Positions 52,168-60,145 of a DNA stretch of 64,000 nt are shown here, in pieces. Source of the stretch: Calothrix sp. NIES-2098 (GTDB taxonomy: Bacteria > Cyanobacteriota > Cyanobacteriia > Cyanobacteriales > Nostocaceae); assembly GCA_002368175.1 (NCBI GenBank), contig AP018172.1:3098001-3162000 (forward strand), given 5' to 3'. The notes below the pieces were generated by a model. It was given only the letters and a program-made list of their open reading frames with translations. It did not search any database and was not told the origin of the DNA. How positions within the stretch are numbered: the stretch's first letter is position 1; each line of letters starts with the position of its first letter. Made by a program: the position numbers and the translations under genes.

Positions 52168-52366
52168 CCCAGTGAGGTCAATTGAACGTGAAACCCGCTT
52201 GGTTGCAAGGTTTTGCCCTCACCCCCAGCCCCTCTCCCTGAGGGAGAGGGGAGCAAGAGATTTAATTCCCCTTCTCCCTGAGGGAGAAGGGGTTAGGGGA
52301 TGAGGGCGAGGGTTTTTGTACAACACGCGCCGTATATAGCTTTTAGGTTAAGTTGACACGTATGGG
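52168..52366. repeat. Right inverted copy of the repeat element flanking the CHAT gene
   Basis: Inverted relative to 47774-48077. It runs from CCCAGTGAGGTCAATTGAA, through AAACCCGCTTGGTTGCAAGG, GCCCTCACCCCCAGCCCC and GGGTTAGGGGATGAGGGCG, to TATATAGCTTTTAGG and TTAAGTTGACACGTATGGG. Sequence similarity extends outside it (CCCTCTAGAAT in both flanks). The 199-base copy lacks the internal tandem expansion seen in the left copy. Confidence 0.7.
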
Positions 52367-52473
52367 CACTACCATGCCCCTACAATTTTTATGACATTGT
52401 GTAATTAATTTTGTGTAACTACTTATTCATTTGCGATCGCAAACTCGCCAACAACAGAAGCCACTATCGTTAA

Positions 52474-52615
52474 GTCAATAGCGGCTATTCTCAACTCAAC
52501 AGTGACTTTGCTCAACTCAATGGTGGCTTTGCTTAACTCAACAGTGGCTATTCTCAACTCAATGGCGGCTATTCTTAACTCAATGGTGGCTTTGCTCAAT
52601 TCAATAGTGGCTTTC
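52474..52615. repeat. 21-base tandem repeat
   Basis: Six full copies (52490-52615) of CTCAACTCAATGGTGGCTTTG with substitutions, preceded by a partial copy. The period is a multiple of three, and one frame reads LNSMVAL-LNSTVAI-LNSMAAI without stops for 60 codons up to a stop near 52657. No start or ribosome site precedes it, so coding is doubtful. No other gene is visible in 52367-52792. Confidence 0.75.
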
Positions 52616-52792
52616 CTAATGTTTCCTACCTCTTGTTTTTGCCTCTTGCCTTCTTAAGAAGAGTAATTAAATACCGAAATATTACTGATATTAGCTGAAA
52701 ATTGTACGTTCAAAAATTGCTATTTATGCTGAACCAGATTGCGATTTAATTAAGGCAAGCTATGTTTAGAAATATTTGAACAGGGCAAATTT

Positions 52793-53197
52793 ATGAGTCG
52801 CAAAAAACGTAAATACAGCGTTTTAGAAAAAGTTGAGTCAAGAGCAGCCGGGATGAAATTGGTCGATCCAAATCTGAAACTGGATGATGATTATAGTCTA
52901 GAAAAACTGATGGAGTCAATGGAACAGTTACGGAATAAACTTGAGATTCATAATAACGCTCTATCTTTAGCTGATTCTTCTTTAGCTGAAGTTGAAGAGA
53001 TGGAAAAAAATTTGACTAAACTTTCTCAAAAGATGCTTATGCTAATTGCTATTAAGTACGGCACAGATAGCCCTCAATATGAAACAGCAGGTGGTGTTCG
53101 AGATAGCGATCGCGTTCGCAAAATGAGGTCGAGCCGCTTGAAAAATGTTGCACAACAAGCATCAGATAATAGTAAAATCGCGAATTTTAGCGAATAG
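52793..53197 (+). CDS. Small coiled-coil protein
   Basis: 134 residues. A basic N-terminus (MSRKKRKYSVLEKVESRA) is followed by a long predicted coiled coil (about 35-90: SLEKLMESMEQLRNKLEIHN, EVEEMEKNLTKLSQKM). The segment IAIKYGTDSPQYETAGG, then RDSDRVRKMRS, looks conserved. A basic tail follows. No family was recognised. It could bind nucleic acid or act as an oligomerising partner. It lies between the CHAT gene and the DUF559 gene in the island and reads toward the latter. Confidence 0.55.
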   Translation: MSRKKRKYSVLEKVESRAAGMKLVDPNLKLDDDYSLEKLMESMEQLRNKLEIHNNALSLADSSLAEVEEMEKNLTKLSQKMLMLIAIKYGTDSPQYETAGGVRDSDRVRKMRSSRLKNVAQQASDNSKIANFSE

Positions 53198-53291
53198 AAT
53201 GAGACTGTTGGTCAATTCACGAAGAGTTAAACCCCTATCCCTCAAAGCTTGGCAATAAGGTTAGTCAAGGATAAGATGAGTTGATTTTATT

Positions 53292-53804
53292 ATGGAATAT
53301 GAACCCTCACCCCTTCCCTCTCCCAGAGGGAGAGGGAGTAAAGAAAAAGAACAGGAACAAGAGAATCAACAAAAATATAAAAATAACTCTTATCCCCCTC
53401 TCCCAGAGGGAGAGGGGCTAGGGGTGAGGGCAGAAATTGCAAAATTAGCAGGTAGCAACCGACAAATTCCCGATCTATTATTAGAACGCGCTCGCGAATT
53501 AAGAAAACAACAAACACCAGCAGAAAAAATATTGTGGGAATGTTTAAGAAATCGACGTTTATTAAATAAAAAATTTCGCAGACAACATAATATTGATAGA
53601 TATATTGTTGATTTTTATTGTCACGAAAAATTACTAATTATCGAGGTAGATGGTAGTATTCATGCAAGTCAGCAAGCTGAAGATTATATTAGAGAAAACT
53701 GGTTGCTATCTCATCAATTTACTGTTATTCGCTTTAGTAATGAGCAAATATTTAATGATATCGAGTCAGTTTTACATACAATTGCTCAAGCCCTCATCCC
53801 CTAA
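53292..53804 (+). CDS. DUF559-type endonuclease with repeat-derived ends
   Basis: 170 residues from ATG 53292. Residues 60-165 form a DUF559/Vsr-like endonuclease: LLLERARELRKQQTPAEKI, LLNKKFRRQHNIDRYIVDFY, with the PD-(D/E)xK-like D in VDFY and E-x-D in IIEVDGS. The N-terminal ~50 residues are translations of palindromic repeats at about 53307-53331 (SPLPSPRGRGS) and 53394-53430 (PPLPEGEGLGVRAE). The C-terminal ALIP and its TAA stop also lie in a CCCTCATCCCCTAACCCC repeat. The original start may be further downstream, with the repeats inserted later. Such DUF559 genes are common stand-alone genes in cyanobacteria, of unknown role. Confidence 0.75.
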   Translation: MEYEPSPLPSPRGRGSKEKEQEQENQQKYKNNSYPPLPEGEGLGVRAEIAKLAGSNRQIPDLLLERARELRKQQTPAEKILWECLRNRRLLNKKFRRQHNIDRYIVDFYCHEKLLIIEVDGSIHASQQAEDYIRENWLLSHQFTVIRFSNEQIFNDIESVLHTIAQALIP

Positions 53805-53830
53805 CCCCTTCTCCCTCAGGGAGAAGGGGA
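53788..53830. repeat. CCCTCATCCCC / GGGAGAAGGGG palindromic repeat
   Basis: CTCATCCCCTAACCCCTTCTCCCTCAGGGAGAAGGGG (in halves) contains the stem CCCCTTCTCCCT with AGGGAGAAGGGG. It belongs to the same family as the inner parts of the elements at 47774 and 52168 and the pair at 53307 and 53394. It supplies the last codons and stop of the DUF559 gene. Confidence 0.7.
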
Positions 53831-53904
53831 ACTGAGCAATGGTAGACTCTGATGACAGATGTTGTTGAAATAGCTGAAAACTGCTGCTGTCTCTGCGTCC
53901 TTTA

Positions 53905-55215
53905 TTACCTCGTTTTCTGAGATTGCTTTCCCGTCCACTTCTCCCATCGCCCAATTCCCCGGCTAACTAACTCCGGCCGATCGTCGCCAATAAAACAGAT
54001 TCGCCCCATGCGTTCGCAAGCAATTAAAACTTCACCATTACCCATAAACGGTGCAATCACAAAATTATTGAGACTGGTATATAAATTAATTAAGTAATTA
54101 ACAATTCCTTCTACACCTTCAACATTAATTTCTGTCTGTGGCTGGGATAGAGATTGATGAGAAAAAATCCCTACATAGATATTTCCTAACAGTAATTCGT
54201 ATTGAAAAGGCATTTGATTACGCTGATAAAATTCATAAATCTGCCCTTGCGATCGCAGTACCGCTACAACCCGCGCTTCCCCAACTAAATAATTATGATT
54301 CCAAGTTGAGGAGACAGTCGCGATCGCCAATGCTGCATCCGAGGGTAGCAAGTTCGTGAACTCTTGTTTCGCCGTATCGCCACAATACACTAAATGCCTT
54401 CCTAGCATCCATTCTTCACCCACCGTTACATTTTTCGCTGGGTTGGATGGCTGACACTGGCTTTTTTTGGACAGTGACTTGACTTCTTTTTCTGCCAAAG
54501 CACTGTTATATGCTAAAGTCTGTAACTCTTTTTGCTTATTCTTAGCCTCAGCCAGCAGTTTGGCTTGCTTTTCAGCCGCTTGTACATCTCCTTGCGCCTC
54601 GGCTAATTCAAAAGCCTGTTGTGCTGCTTCTGCTACAGCGCGTTCTTGACTACCTGCTCTGGCTATTTTTAATAAAGCTGTGGGACTTTCGGCGATCGCA
54701 GTTCCCTTAATCATTTGTTTGACATCGGGGTGAATCCCTTTTGCAATCTGCTTTCCATGCTGAAAGGTGCGCTCAGAGTAGCCAGCCTCCCTTGCTAACT
54801 CCACAGTTCGTTTTAGAGGTGGTGAAATCATTTCACCACCTTTAAGAGTATGTTGGTTATCTCCCGCCTTCGCCCGCAATCCCATACGTTCCAAAATGCG
54901 ATCGCGCTCCAACCACAACTCCGATCGCTCTAGCGGTTCTAGCTCATTACGGATCAAATTCTCATCAATCTCTGCTAAACGAGCTTGTTCAGCATATTGG
55001 TAGGTCACAATATTACAGGCGATCGCATCCAGCCCCAACAGCTTACAAGCCGTCAACCGATGCAATCCCGCAATTAAATTCAGCTTTTGATCCACCGTAA
55101 TCGGGTTCAAAAGACCATTAGCCCTAATTGATTCCTTTAATTCATCAACCTTCTCACCCTTAATTGGACGGCGGTTACGACCAACGAGAATTTGATTTAT
55201 GGGCACAATAGGCAT
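53905..55215 (-). CDS. ParB-like nuclease-fold domain fused to a degenerate DNA methyltransferase
   Basis: 436 residues. The N-terminal domain is ParB/Srx-like: VDELKESIRANGLLNPITV, LIAGLHRLTACKLLG, ENLIRNELEPLERSE. A helical, Ala/Glu-rich linker (about 180-255) follows. The C-terminal part begins EEWMLGRHLVYCGDT, the usual opening of phage ParB-methyltransferase fusions, and ends with APFMGNGEVLIACERMGRICF, matching the SAM-site PFxGxG region of N4/N6-adenine or cytosine methylases. The catalytic DPPY-type motif is missing: the matching region reads SDAALAIATVSSTWNHNYLV. It may be a DNA-binding protein without methylase activity. It is close to other island genes and could be phage- or element-derived. 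Confidence 0.78.
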   Translation of the reverse strand: MPIVPINQILVGRNRRPIKGEKVDELKESIRANGLLNPITVDQKLNLIAGLHRLTACKLLGLDAIACNIVTYQYAEQARLAEIDENLIRNELEPLERSELWLERDRILERMGLRAKAGDNQHTLKGGEMISPPLKRTVELAREAGYSERTFQHGKQIAKGIHPDVKQMIKGTAIAESPTALLKIARAGSQERAVAEAAQQAFELAEAQGDVQAAEKQAKLLAEAKNKQKELQTLAYNSALAEKEVKSLSKKSQCQPSNPAKNVTVGEEWMLGRHLVYCGDTAKQEFTNLLPSDAALAIATVSSTWNHNYLVGEARVVAVLRSQGQIYEFYQRNQMPFQYELLLGNIYVGIFSHQSLSQPQTEINVEGVEGIVNYLINLYTSLNNFVIAPFMGNGEVLIACERMGRICFIGDDRPELVSRGIGRWEKWTGKQSQKTR

Positions 55216-55979
55216 AATTACTATTGTTCAGTGCAACCAGTTCAAACACCAACCATAGCATTAAGATATCAGGAGTCAAGGGTCAGGTGTCATTTGTCAT
55301 TTGTCCCCCCACACTCCCCACACTCCCCACACTCCCCACACTCCTCACACTCCCTCATCCTCAATTTGACAAGAATGTCTTATGGTACACAACTAAGCTC
55401 ACAATAATCCGTTGATAATAGTAGAGTCCGTTGATTAACCATAATATTTGGAAATAAAATGAGGAAAATTACTTAATATATATTACCTATTTCCTCATCA
55501 TTCTCTGAGAGATATTATGGATATTCAACCAAAAATGAGACAGCGAAAACGAATTGACAAGCTAAAGGGTTTTTGCAATACTTTAACAAAGCTTTATCCT
55601 AGTTTTTCCACCTTATTTTCTCAGTGCTGCGTTATTCTGTCACTATAATTGTATCGCTGGCACTACAAAATTATTGGCTGCAAAATTCAATAATTGTAGT
55701 GGATAAAACTGAGATATTTAGGAATAGAGCTAAGATAAATTTAGCGGCCTAACTAGTAATTTGTATTGGCAACAAAAGTGTAAAAAATTTAAATCTAGGA
55801 TTTCTTTTAATTCCTGAAATATTTGTAGCCCACCGTATCTGGATTGTGGTGGGTACTGTCCACCCTACATTTATACTTATCCCATTTCTGCAAGTCGAAA
55901 AAGTTGGGATAAGCCTAATCTAATCAACAGATATAAGCGTTGAAGTTATCTCCAGGCATAGCACAATTGGAATGAAAAT
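55216..55979. other. Repeat-rich gap with a possible 43-codon ORF
   Basis: STRR heptamers (TCATTTGTCATTTGTC, 55289) and a 9-base tandem repeat, ACACTCCCC x5 (55311-55355), lie at its left side. A 43-codon frame at 55517-55648 on the plus strand (MDIQPKMRQRKRIDKLKG) has a GAGAGAT stretch upstream and is basic at the start; it may be a small peptide but has no recognised relatives. The right half is AT-rich and should hold the promoter of the devB-like gene. Confidence 0.4.
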
Positions 55980-57179
55980 ATGGCAGTAAACAAAGAAAGC
56001 CCATTATTCAAACAGCCCGTACAAAGATGGCAAATAGTTTTAGGAGTTTCTGTCATCTTCGCTACTGGACTAGCATCTTTTTACACTTTATCAACATTAT
56101 TTCGGTCTAATATTCAGAGTCGCCCAACAAATCCGCCAAAGGCTGCTCCGGCGAAAGTTGCAATCACTGCTTTAGGGCGTTTACAGCCTCAAGGCGAAAT
56201 TACTTATTTGTCTGCACCTCATTCCATTAACGGTGTGCGAGTTGAAAAACTATTAGTTAAGGAAGGAGACAAGGTACAAGCTGGACAAATCTTAGCTTAC
56301 CTAGAAGACTACAATCGCTCTACAGCAGCTTTGCAACAAGCTTTAGATAAACTGCAAGTTGCGAAAGCCCAATTAGCTCAAGTAAAATCTGGTGCTAAAA
56401 CTGGAGATATTGACGCTCAAAAAGCGACGATCGCGAGTTTACAGTCACAATTAAAAGGTGACGTAGCAACCCAAGACGCAACCGTTGCAAGACTCCTGGC
56501 GCAGGTAGAAAACGCTAAAACCGAAAACGATCGCTATCAGCAATTGTTCAAACAAGGTGCGATCGCCGCTTCTGTATCAGATAGCAAAGCACTGCAACTC
56601 AAAACTGCACAACAGCAGCTAGCGGAAGCCCAAGCCACCAAGAAGCGTACTCAAGACACACTACAAAGCCAAATTAAACAAGCACAATCGCAACTCAGCA
56701 GTGTTAAAGAAGTACGTCCTGTAGATGTTGAGTTAGCACAAACCCAAGTCAGAAGTGCCACAACTGCTGTTAAACAAGCAAAAGCAGACCAAGATTTAAC
56801 TTACATTAAATCTCCCATTGACGGCACAATTTTGAAAGTTCACGCCAGGACAGGCGAAGTAATTGCTACTTCTGGCTTTGCGGAGATAGGTAATATCTCG
56901 CAAATGTATGTGGTTGCAGAAGTGTATCAAACCGATATTCAAAAAGTGCGTAAAGGTCAAAAAGTGACTATTACTAGCCCAGCAATTGTCGGCAAATTGC
57001 AGGGAACCGTAGAAGAAGTGGGTTGGCAAGTTGACAAGCAAAGTATCTTCAGCCTCAACCCAGGATCGGACACAGATCGCAAAATTGTTGAGGTAAAAAT
57101 CTGCATAGACGATCCCGCAGATAGCGCCAAAGTATCAAGGCTCACCAACTTACAAGTTGATGTTGCGATTCATATTTAA
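55980..57179 (+). CDS. DevB-like membrane fusion protein (HlyD family)
   Basis: 399 residues. One N-terminal membrane helix (about 18-44, WQIVLGVSVIFATGLASFY) is followed by a lipoyl-like half-motif (VAITALGRLQPQGEITYLS, GDKVQAGQILAYLEDY), a long coiled-coil hairpin (about 110-265) and a returning lipoyl/beta-barrel part, DLTYIKSPIDGTILKVHART and VVAEVYQTDI. This is the membrane-fusion subunit of a DevBCA-type exporter, which moves lipids or other substrates across the envelope with TolC. DevB of the heterocyst glycolipid exporter is longer, so the substrate here may differ. The permease gene follows after 66 bases. Confidence 0.88.
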   Translation: MAVNKESPLFKQPVQRWQIVLGVSVIFATGLASFYTLSTLFRSNIQSRPTNPPKAAPAKVAITALGRLQPQGEITYLSAPHSINGVRVEKLLVKEGDKVQAGQILAYLEDYNRSTAALQQALDKLQVAKAQLAQVKSGAKTGDIDAQKATIASLQSQLKGDVATQDATVARLLAQVENAKTENDRYQQLFKQGAIAASVSDSKALQLKTAQQQLAEAQATKKRTQDTLQSQIKQAQSQLSSVKEVRPVDVELAQTQVRSATTAVKQAKADQDLTYIKSPIDGTILKVHARTGEVIATSGFAEIGNISQMYVVAEVYQTDIQKVRKGQKVTITSPAIVGKLQGTVEEVGWQVDKQSIFSLNPGSDTDRKIVEVKICIDDPADSAKVSRLTNLQVDVAIHI

Positions 57180-57182
57180 GAG

Positions 57183-57238
57183 TCAAGAGTCAAATGACGA
57201 ATGACAGATGACCAATGACAAATGACAACTGACAATTC
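57183..57238. repeat. STRR heptamer repeats between devB- and devC-like genes
   Basis: TCAAGAGTCAAATGACGAATGA and similar ATGACCA/CAATGAC heptamers continue to TGACAATTC. Similar tracts are at 61438-61490 and 62878-62900. These are the short tandemly repeated repetitive sequences known from heterocystous strains. Confidence 0.75.
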
Positions 57239-57245
57239 TTAATTC

Positions 57246-58424
57246 ATGAATTTTAAAATTCCTTTAGCATGGCTACAGCTAGTCCAGCAAAAAGTGCGTT
57301 TTCTGGTAGCTATAGCGGGGATTGCTTTTATTGTGCTGCTGATGTTTATTCAGCTAGGGTTTCAAGACGCACTTTATTCTAGTGCTACCGCAGTACATCA
57401 AAGTTTGAAAGGAGATTTGTTTTTAGTTAGTTCTCAATATAAGTCTTTGACCTCAAATCAAAGCTTTTCTCGAACTCGTTTATATCAAGCATTGGGGTTT
57501 GATGGTGTCGAGTCAGTTAGCCCAATCTATTTGCAATTTGCCAAGTTGAAAAACCCTGTAAATAGCGAGAAATATTCAATCTATGTTATTGGGTTCGATC
57601 CTGGGAGATCGGTTTTAAATATTCCTGAAGTTGAGGAAAATTTAGACAAACTCAAAATTCCGGATATGATGCTTTTCGACCGGGATTCACGTTCGGAATT
57701 TGGGCCGATTGCAGAAAGATTCAATCGAGGTCAAACTGAACAGACAGTTGAAATATTTCCCTTTAATTCATTAATTGGTTATCGTGTCAGAGTTGGCGGC
57801 TTATTTAGTTTAGGGCCTTCCTTTGGGGTAGATGGTAACTTAATTGTCAGCGATTCAACTTTTCTGCGCATCAATCCCAATACCCGCCCCGCAGAAATGA
57901 TAGATGTAGGCGTAATCACTTTAAAACCTGGTACAGATCCAGAGAAGGTTCTGAAAAGTTTACAAGCTTCATTACCTAATGACGTTCAAGTTTTTACTTA
58001 CCAAGGTTTTATTGATTTTGAAAAACAATATTGGGCTATCAGAACCCCAATTGGTTTTATTCTGAGTCTAATGCTGACAATGGCTTCTGTTGTAGGTGTC
58101 GTAATTGTTTACCAAATTCTCTACAGCAACATTTCGACTCAATTTGTGGCTTATGCAACTTTAAAAGCTATGGGTTATGCCAATAGATACTTATTGAATG
58201 TGGTTTTTCAGCAAGCTTTATTATTGGCAATTTTAAGCTTTATTCCCGGATTTATTTTATCCGTGCTGCTCTACGATTTTGCTATGAAAGCCACAAAGTT
58301 GCCAATTATGATGACCTTTAACAATGCGTTCTTGGTCTTAGTTTCCGCAATTTTAATGTGCTTAACTTCTGGGTCGTTAGCTATCAATAAACTGCGTTCC
58401 GCAGACCCCGCCGATATTTTCTAA
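57246..58424 (+). CDS. DevC-like ABC exporter permease
   Basis: 392 residues. An N-terminal membrane helix (VRFLVAIAGIAFIVLLMFI) is followed by a large periplasmic region (about 40-270, MacB-like) and three C-terminal helices (about 270-300, 325-355, 360-385), the FtsX-like permease layout. The opening IPLAWLQLVQQKVRF and FQDALYSSATAVHQSL match the DevC family. It would pair with the upstream DevB-like protein. No devA ATPase gene follows: the next gene is an epimerase. The missing ATPase must be supplied from elsewhere if the exporter is active. Confidence 0.88.
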   Translation: MNFKIPLAWLQLVQQKVRFLVAIAGIAFIVLLMFIQLGFQDALYSSATAVHQSLKGDLFLVSSQYKSLTSNQSFSRTRLYQALGFDGVESVSPIYLQFAKLKNPVNSEKYSIYVIGFDPGRSVLNIPEVEENLDKLKIPDMMLFDRDSRSEFGPIAERFNRGQTEQTVEIFPFNSLIGYRVRVGGLFSLGPSFGVDGNLIVSDSTFLRINPNTRPAEMIDVGVITLKPGTDPEKVLKSLQASLPNDVQVFTYQGFIDFEKQYWAIRTPIGFILSLMLTMASVVGVVIVYQILYSNISTQFVAYATLKAMGYANRYLLNVVFQQALLLAILSFIPGFILSVLLYDFAMKATKLPIMMTFNNAFLVLVSAILMCLTSGSLAINKLRSADPADIF

Positions 58425-58499
58425 ATTATTGCGATATACGGATTGTCGTAAAGGGTGGGGAGACCCGCCCCTACAAAATTAATCAATCATCTCTGCTTT
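58425..58499. other. Gap with a GGGCGGGTCTCCCC-type motif
   Basis: TGGGGAGACCCGCCCCTAC at about 58456-58475 resembles TGGGGAAATCCCGCCCCTAAG at about 60109-60129. It is part of a dispersed family. Confidence 0.4.
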
Positions 58500-59504
58500 A
58501 TGAACCTGGAAAACAAAACTCTCCTAATCACCGGAATTGACGAATTTATCGGTTGGCGTGCGGCTGAGTTAGCCATCGCTAAGGGAATGAAAGTCCGAGG
58601 GCTACAAAGTTCTGCTGTTGGCGATAAAAAAGCGCAAAACTTAGGCGTTGAGGTGATTGTTGGTAGTATTAACGATGCGAAGATTGCTCAAAAAGCTTGT
58701 GAGGGAGTAGACATCGTTTTCCACACTGCTCAACTTGCTCAAGAAGCTGGCGCAATCAAAGATTTTCGTGAGATGAATGTTGACGGAACCATCACTATGG
58801 CGAAAGCGGCCAAAAGTGCTGGTGTCAAAACCTTTGTGCATCTTTCGAGTGTATTGGTTTATGGATTTAATTATAGCGATCGCATCACAGAATCCGAGCC
58901 ATTAGCTGAAGAAAAAAACCCTTACTGCCAAAGTAAAATTGAAGCAGAAGTTGCCCTACTACCGCTAAATAATCCCCCAGATTTTGGCATTATTATCATT
59001 CGAGCAGGCGATGTTTACGGGCCGGGATGTATCCCTTGGGTAGTTCGCCCAGTTCATTTTATGCGTCAAAAGTTATTTGCTTATGCTAGTGATGAACACG
59101 GCGTTATCAATCACGTATATGTAGATAACTTAATTGATGGTATTTTTCTTGCTATTGAAAAAGAAACTTACGGCGAAATCTTCAATATTACAGACGGCGA
59201 ACAAACTTCTTGGAAAGAGTATTTTACACGTTTAGCTGAAATATCTGGTTCCCCTGCACCCATGTCTTTAGGAAAAGACGAAATCAAACTATTTCTCAAA
59301 CTGCGCGTGCAAGGACAAAAGCTATTTCGTAAAAAAGCCGATATTCTGCCAGAGTCAATAGATTTTATGACTCGTCCCTACGCTTGTTCTATTGCTAAAG
59401 CCCAAAGCTTATTAAATTATACACCCAAAATTGGGCTAGAAGAGGGATTACAAATCATACAAGAATGGCTAGAAAAGACCAATATTCAAGACTTGATGAA
59501 ATAG
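58500..59504 (+). CDS. NAD-dependent epimerase/dehydratase-family protein
   Basis: 334 residues from ATG 58500. An upstream ATG frame at 58455 runs through repeat DNA and is rejected. The NAD site is LLITGIDEFIGWRAAELA (a TGxxxFIG form of the usual motif), and the active-site pair is Tyr and Lys in YCQSKIEAE, with Ser in VHLSSVLVY. C-terminal elements such as YVDNLIDGIFLAI fit the extended SDR fold. Reactions in this family include epimerisation, dehydration or 3-beta-hydroxysteroid-type oxidation of a sugar or lipid. Its place between exporter and glycosyltransferases favours a role in envelope glycoconjugates. Substrate is unknown. Confidence 0.85.
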   Translation: MNLENKTLLITGIDEFIGWRAAELAIAKGMKVRGLQSSAVGDKKAQNLGVEVIVGSINDAKIAQKACEGVDIVFHTAQLAQEAGAIKDFREMNVDGTITMAKAAKSAGVKTFVHLSSVLVYGFNYSDRITESEPLAEEKNPYCQSKIEAEVALLPLNNPPDFGIIIIRAGDVYGPGCIPWVVRPVHFMRQKLFAYASDEHGVINHVYVDNLIDGIFLAIEKETYGEIFNITDGEQTSWKEYFTRLAEISGSPAPMSLGKDEIKLFLKLRVQGQKLFRKKADILPESIDFMTRPYACSIAKAQSLLNYTPKIGLEEGLQIIQEWLEKTNIQDLMK

Positions 59505-59515
59505 TCTAGTTATTT

Positions 59516-59572
59516 CTCTCTGTGCCTTTGTGGTTTAAAAATTGTACCACAGAGACACTAAGACACAAAGTA
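59516..59572. repeat. Inverted CTCTGTGCCTTTGTGG / CCACAGAGACAC repeat
   Basis: CTCTGTGCCTTTGTGGT and ACCACAGAGACACTAAGACAC form imperfect arms round a short loop. It is a dispersed family member, as in the hgl gaps. Confidence 0.55.
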
Positions 59573-59610
59573 AAAACAATAAAGTTCATCCCTAAAAAAG
59601 TAGTTTATTT

Positions 59611-60096
59611 ATGAGGAATCAAATGTTGAAACTCTCTAAAATTTCTGCTTTGATTATTGCTGCTTTAACAAGTCTAAGCTTCATTAAAATTGTCAATGCT
59701 GCACCTGCTGAAACCCTAACTGTTGTTGTGAATGGTATCCGCAGCCAGAAAGGAGAAATTTGCATTGGAGTTTACGCTCAAGATAAAGCAAAAGCATTTC
59801 CTTTAAATACTGCTAATGTATCGCGAAGTGCTTGTCAGAAAATCACAGGTAGCACGTTAAAATACCAGTTTGCTGGTTTAAAGCCAGGCAATTATGCTGT
59901 TGCTATTGTTGACGATCAAAATGGCGATCGCAAACTCAATCGCGACTTTTTCGGTATTCCTACAGAAGGTTTTGGAATTTCCCAAAACCCCACTGTATCC
60001 ATCCAAACTGGTACGCCTAAATTTCGCGATGCTAGTTTTGCGGTGAATAAAAATACAACCGTCAACATCACTGTGAAATATTCTCTCGACCCCTAA
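59611..60096 (+). CDS. DUF2141 secreted protein
   Basis: 161 residues. A signal peptide (SKISALIIAALTSLSFIKIV, cleavage near NAAPAE) leads into a single DUF2141-type beta-sandwich, with CIGVYAQDKAKAFP, FAGLKPGNYAVAIVDDQNGD and FGIPTEGFGISQNP. The DDQNGDRKLN loop looks like a Ca-binding or carbohydrate-contact turn. Two Cys residues may form a disulfide. It is likely periplasmic or exported. It lies between the epimerase and the glycosyltransferases, 50 bases before the first GT2 gene, and probably belongs to the same operon. No activity is known for this family. Confidence 0.85.
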   Translation: MRNQMLKLSKISALIIAALTSLSFIKIVNAAPAETLTVVVNGIRSQKGEICIGVYAQDKAKAFPLNTANVSRSACQKITGSTLKYQFAGLKPGNYAVAIVDDQNGDRKLNRDFFGIPTEGFGISQNPTVSIQTGTPKFRDASFAVNKNTTVNITVKYSLDP

Positions 60097-60145
60097 ATCA
60101 GTCAAGGGTGGGGAAATCCCGCCCCTAAGGGAGGCTCAAAAATTC

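Noticed and set aside
55192..55415. Overlapping Ser/Pro/His-rich ORFs
   Set aside because: They are translations of the ACACTCCCC tandem repeat and STRR DNA.
57183..57238. Direct repeats as a plasmid iteron set
   Set aside because: Heptamer STRR tracts are common between genes in these genomes, and no replication gene is near.
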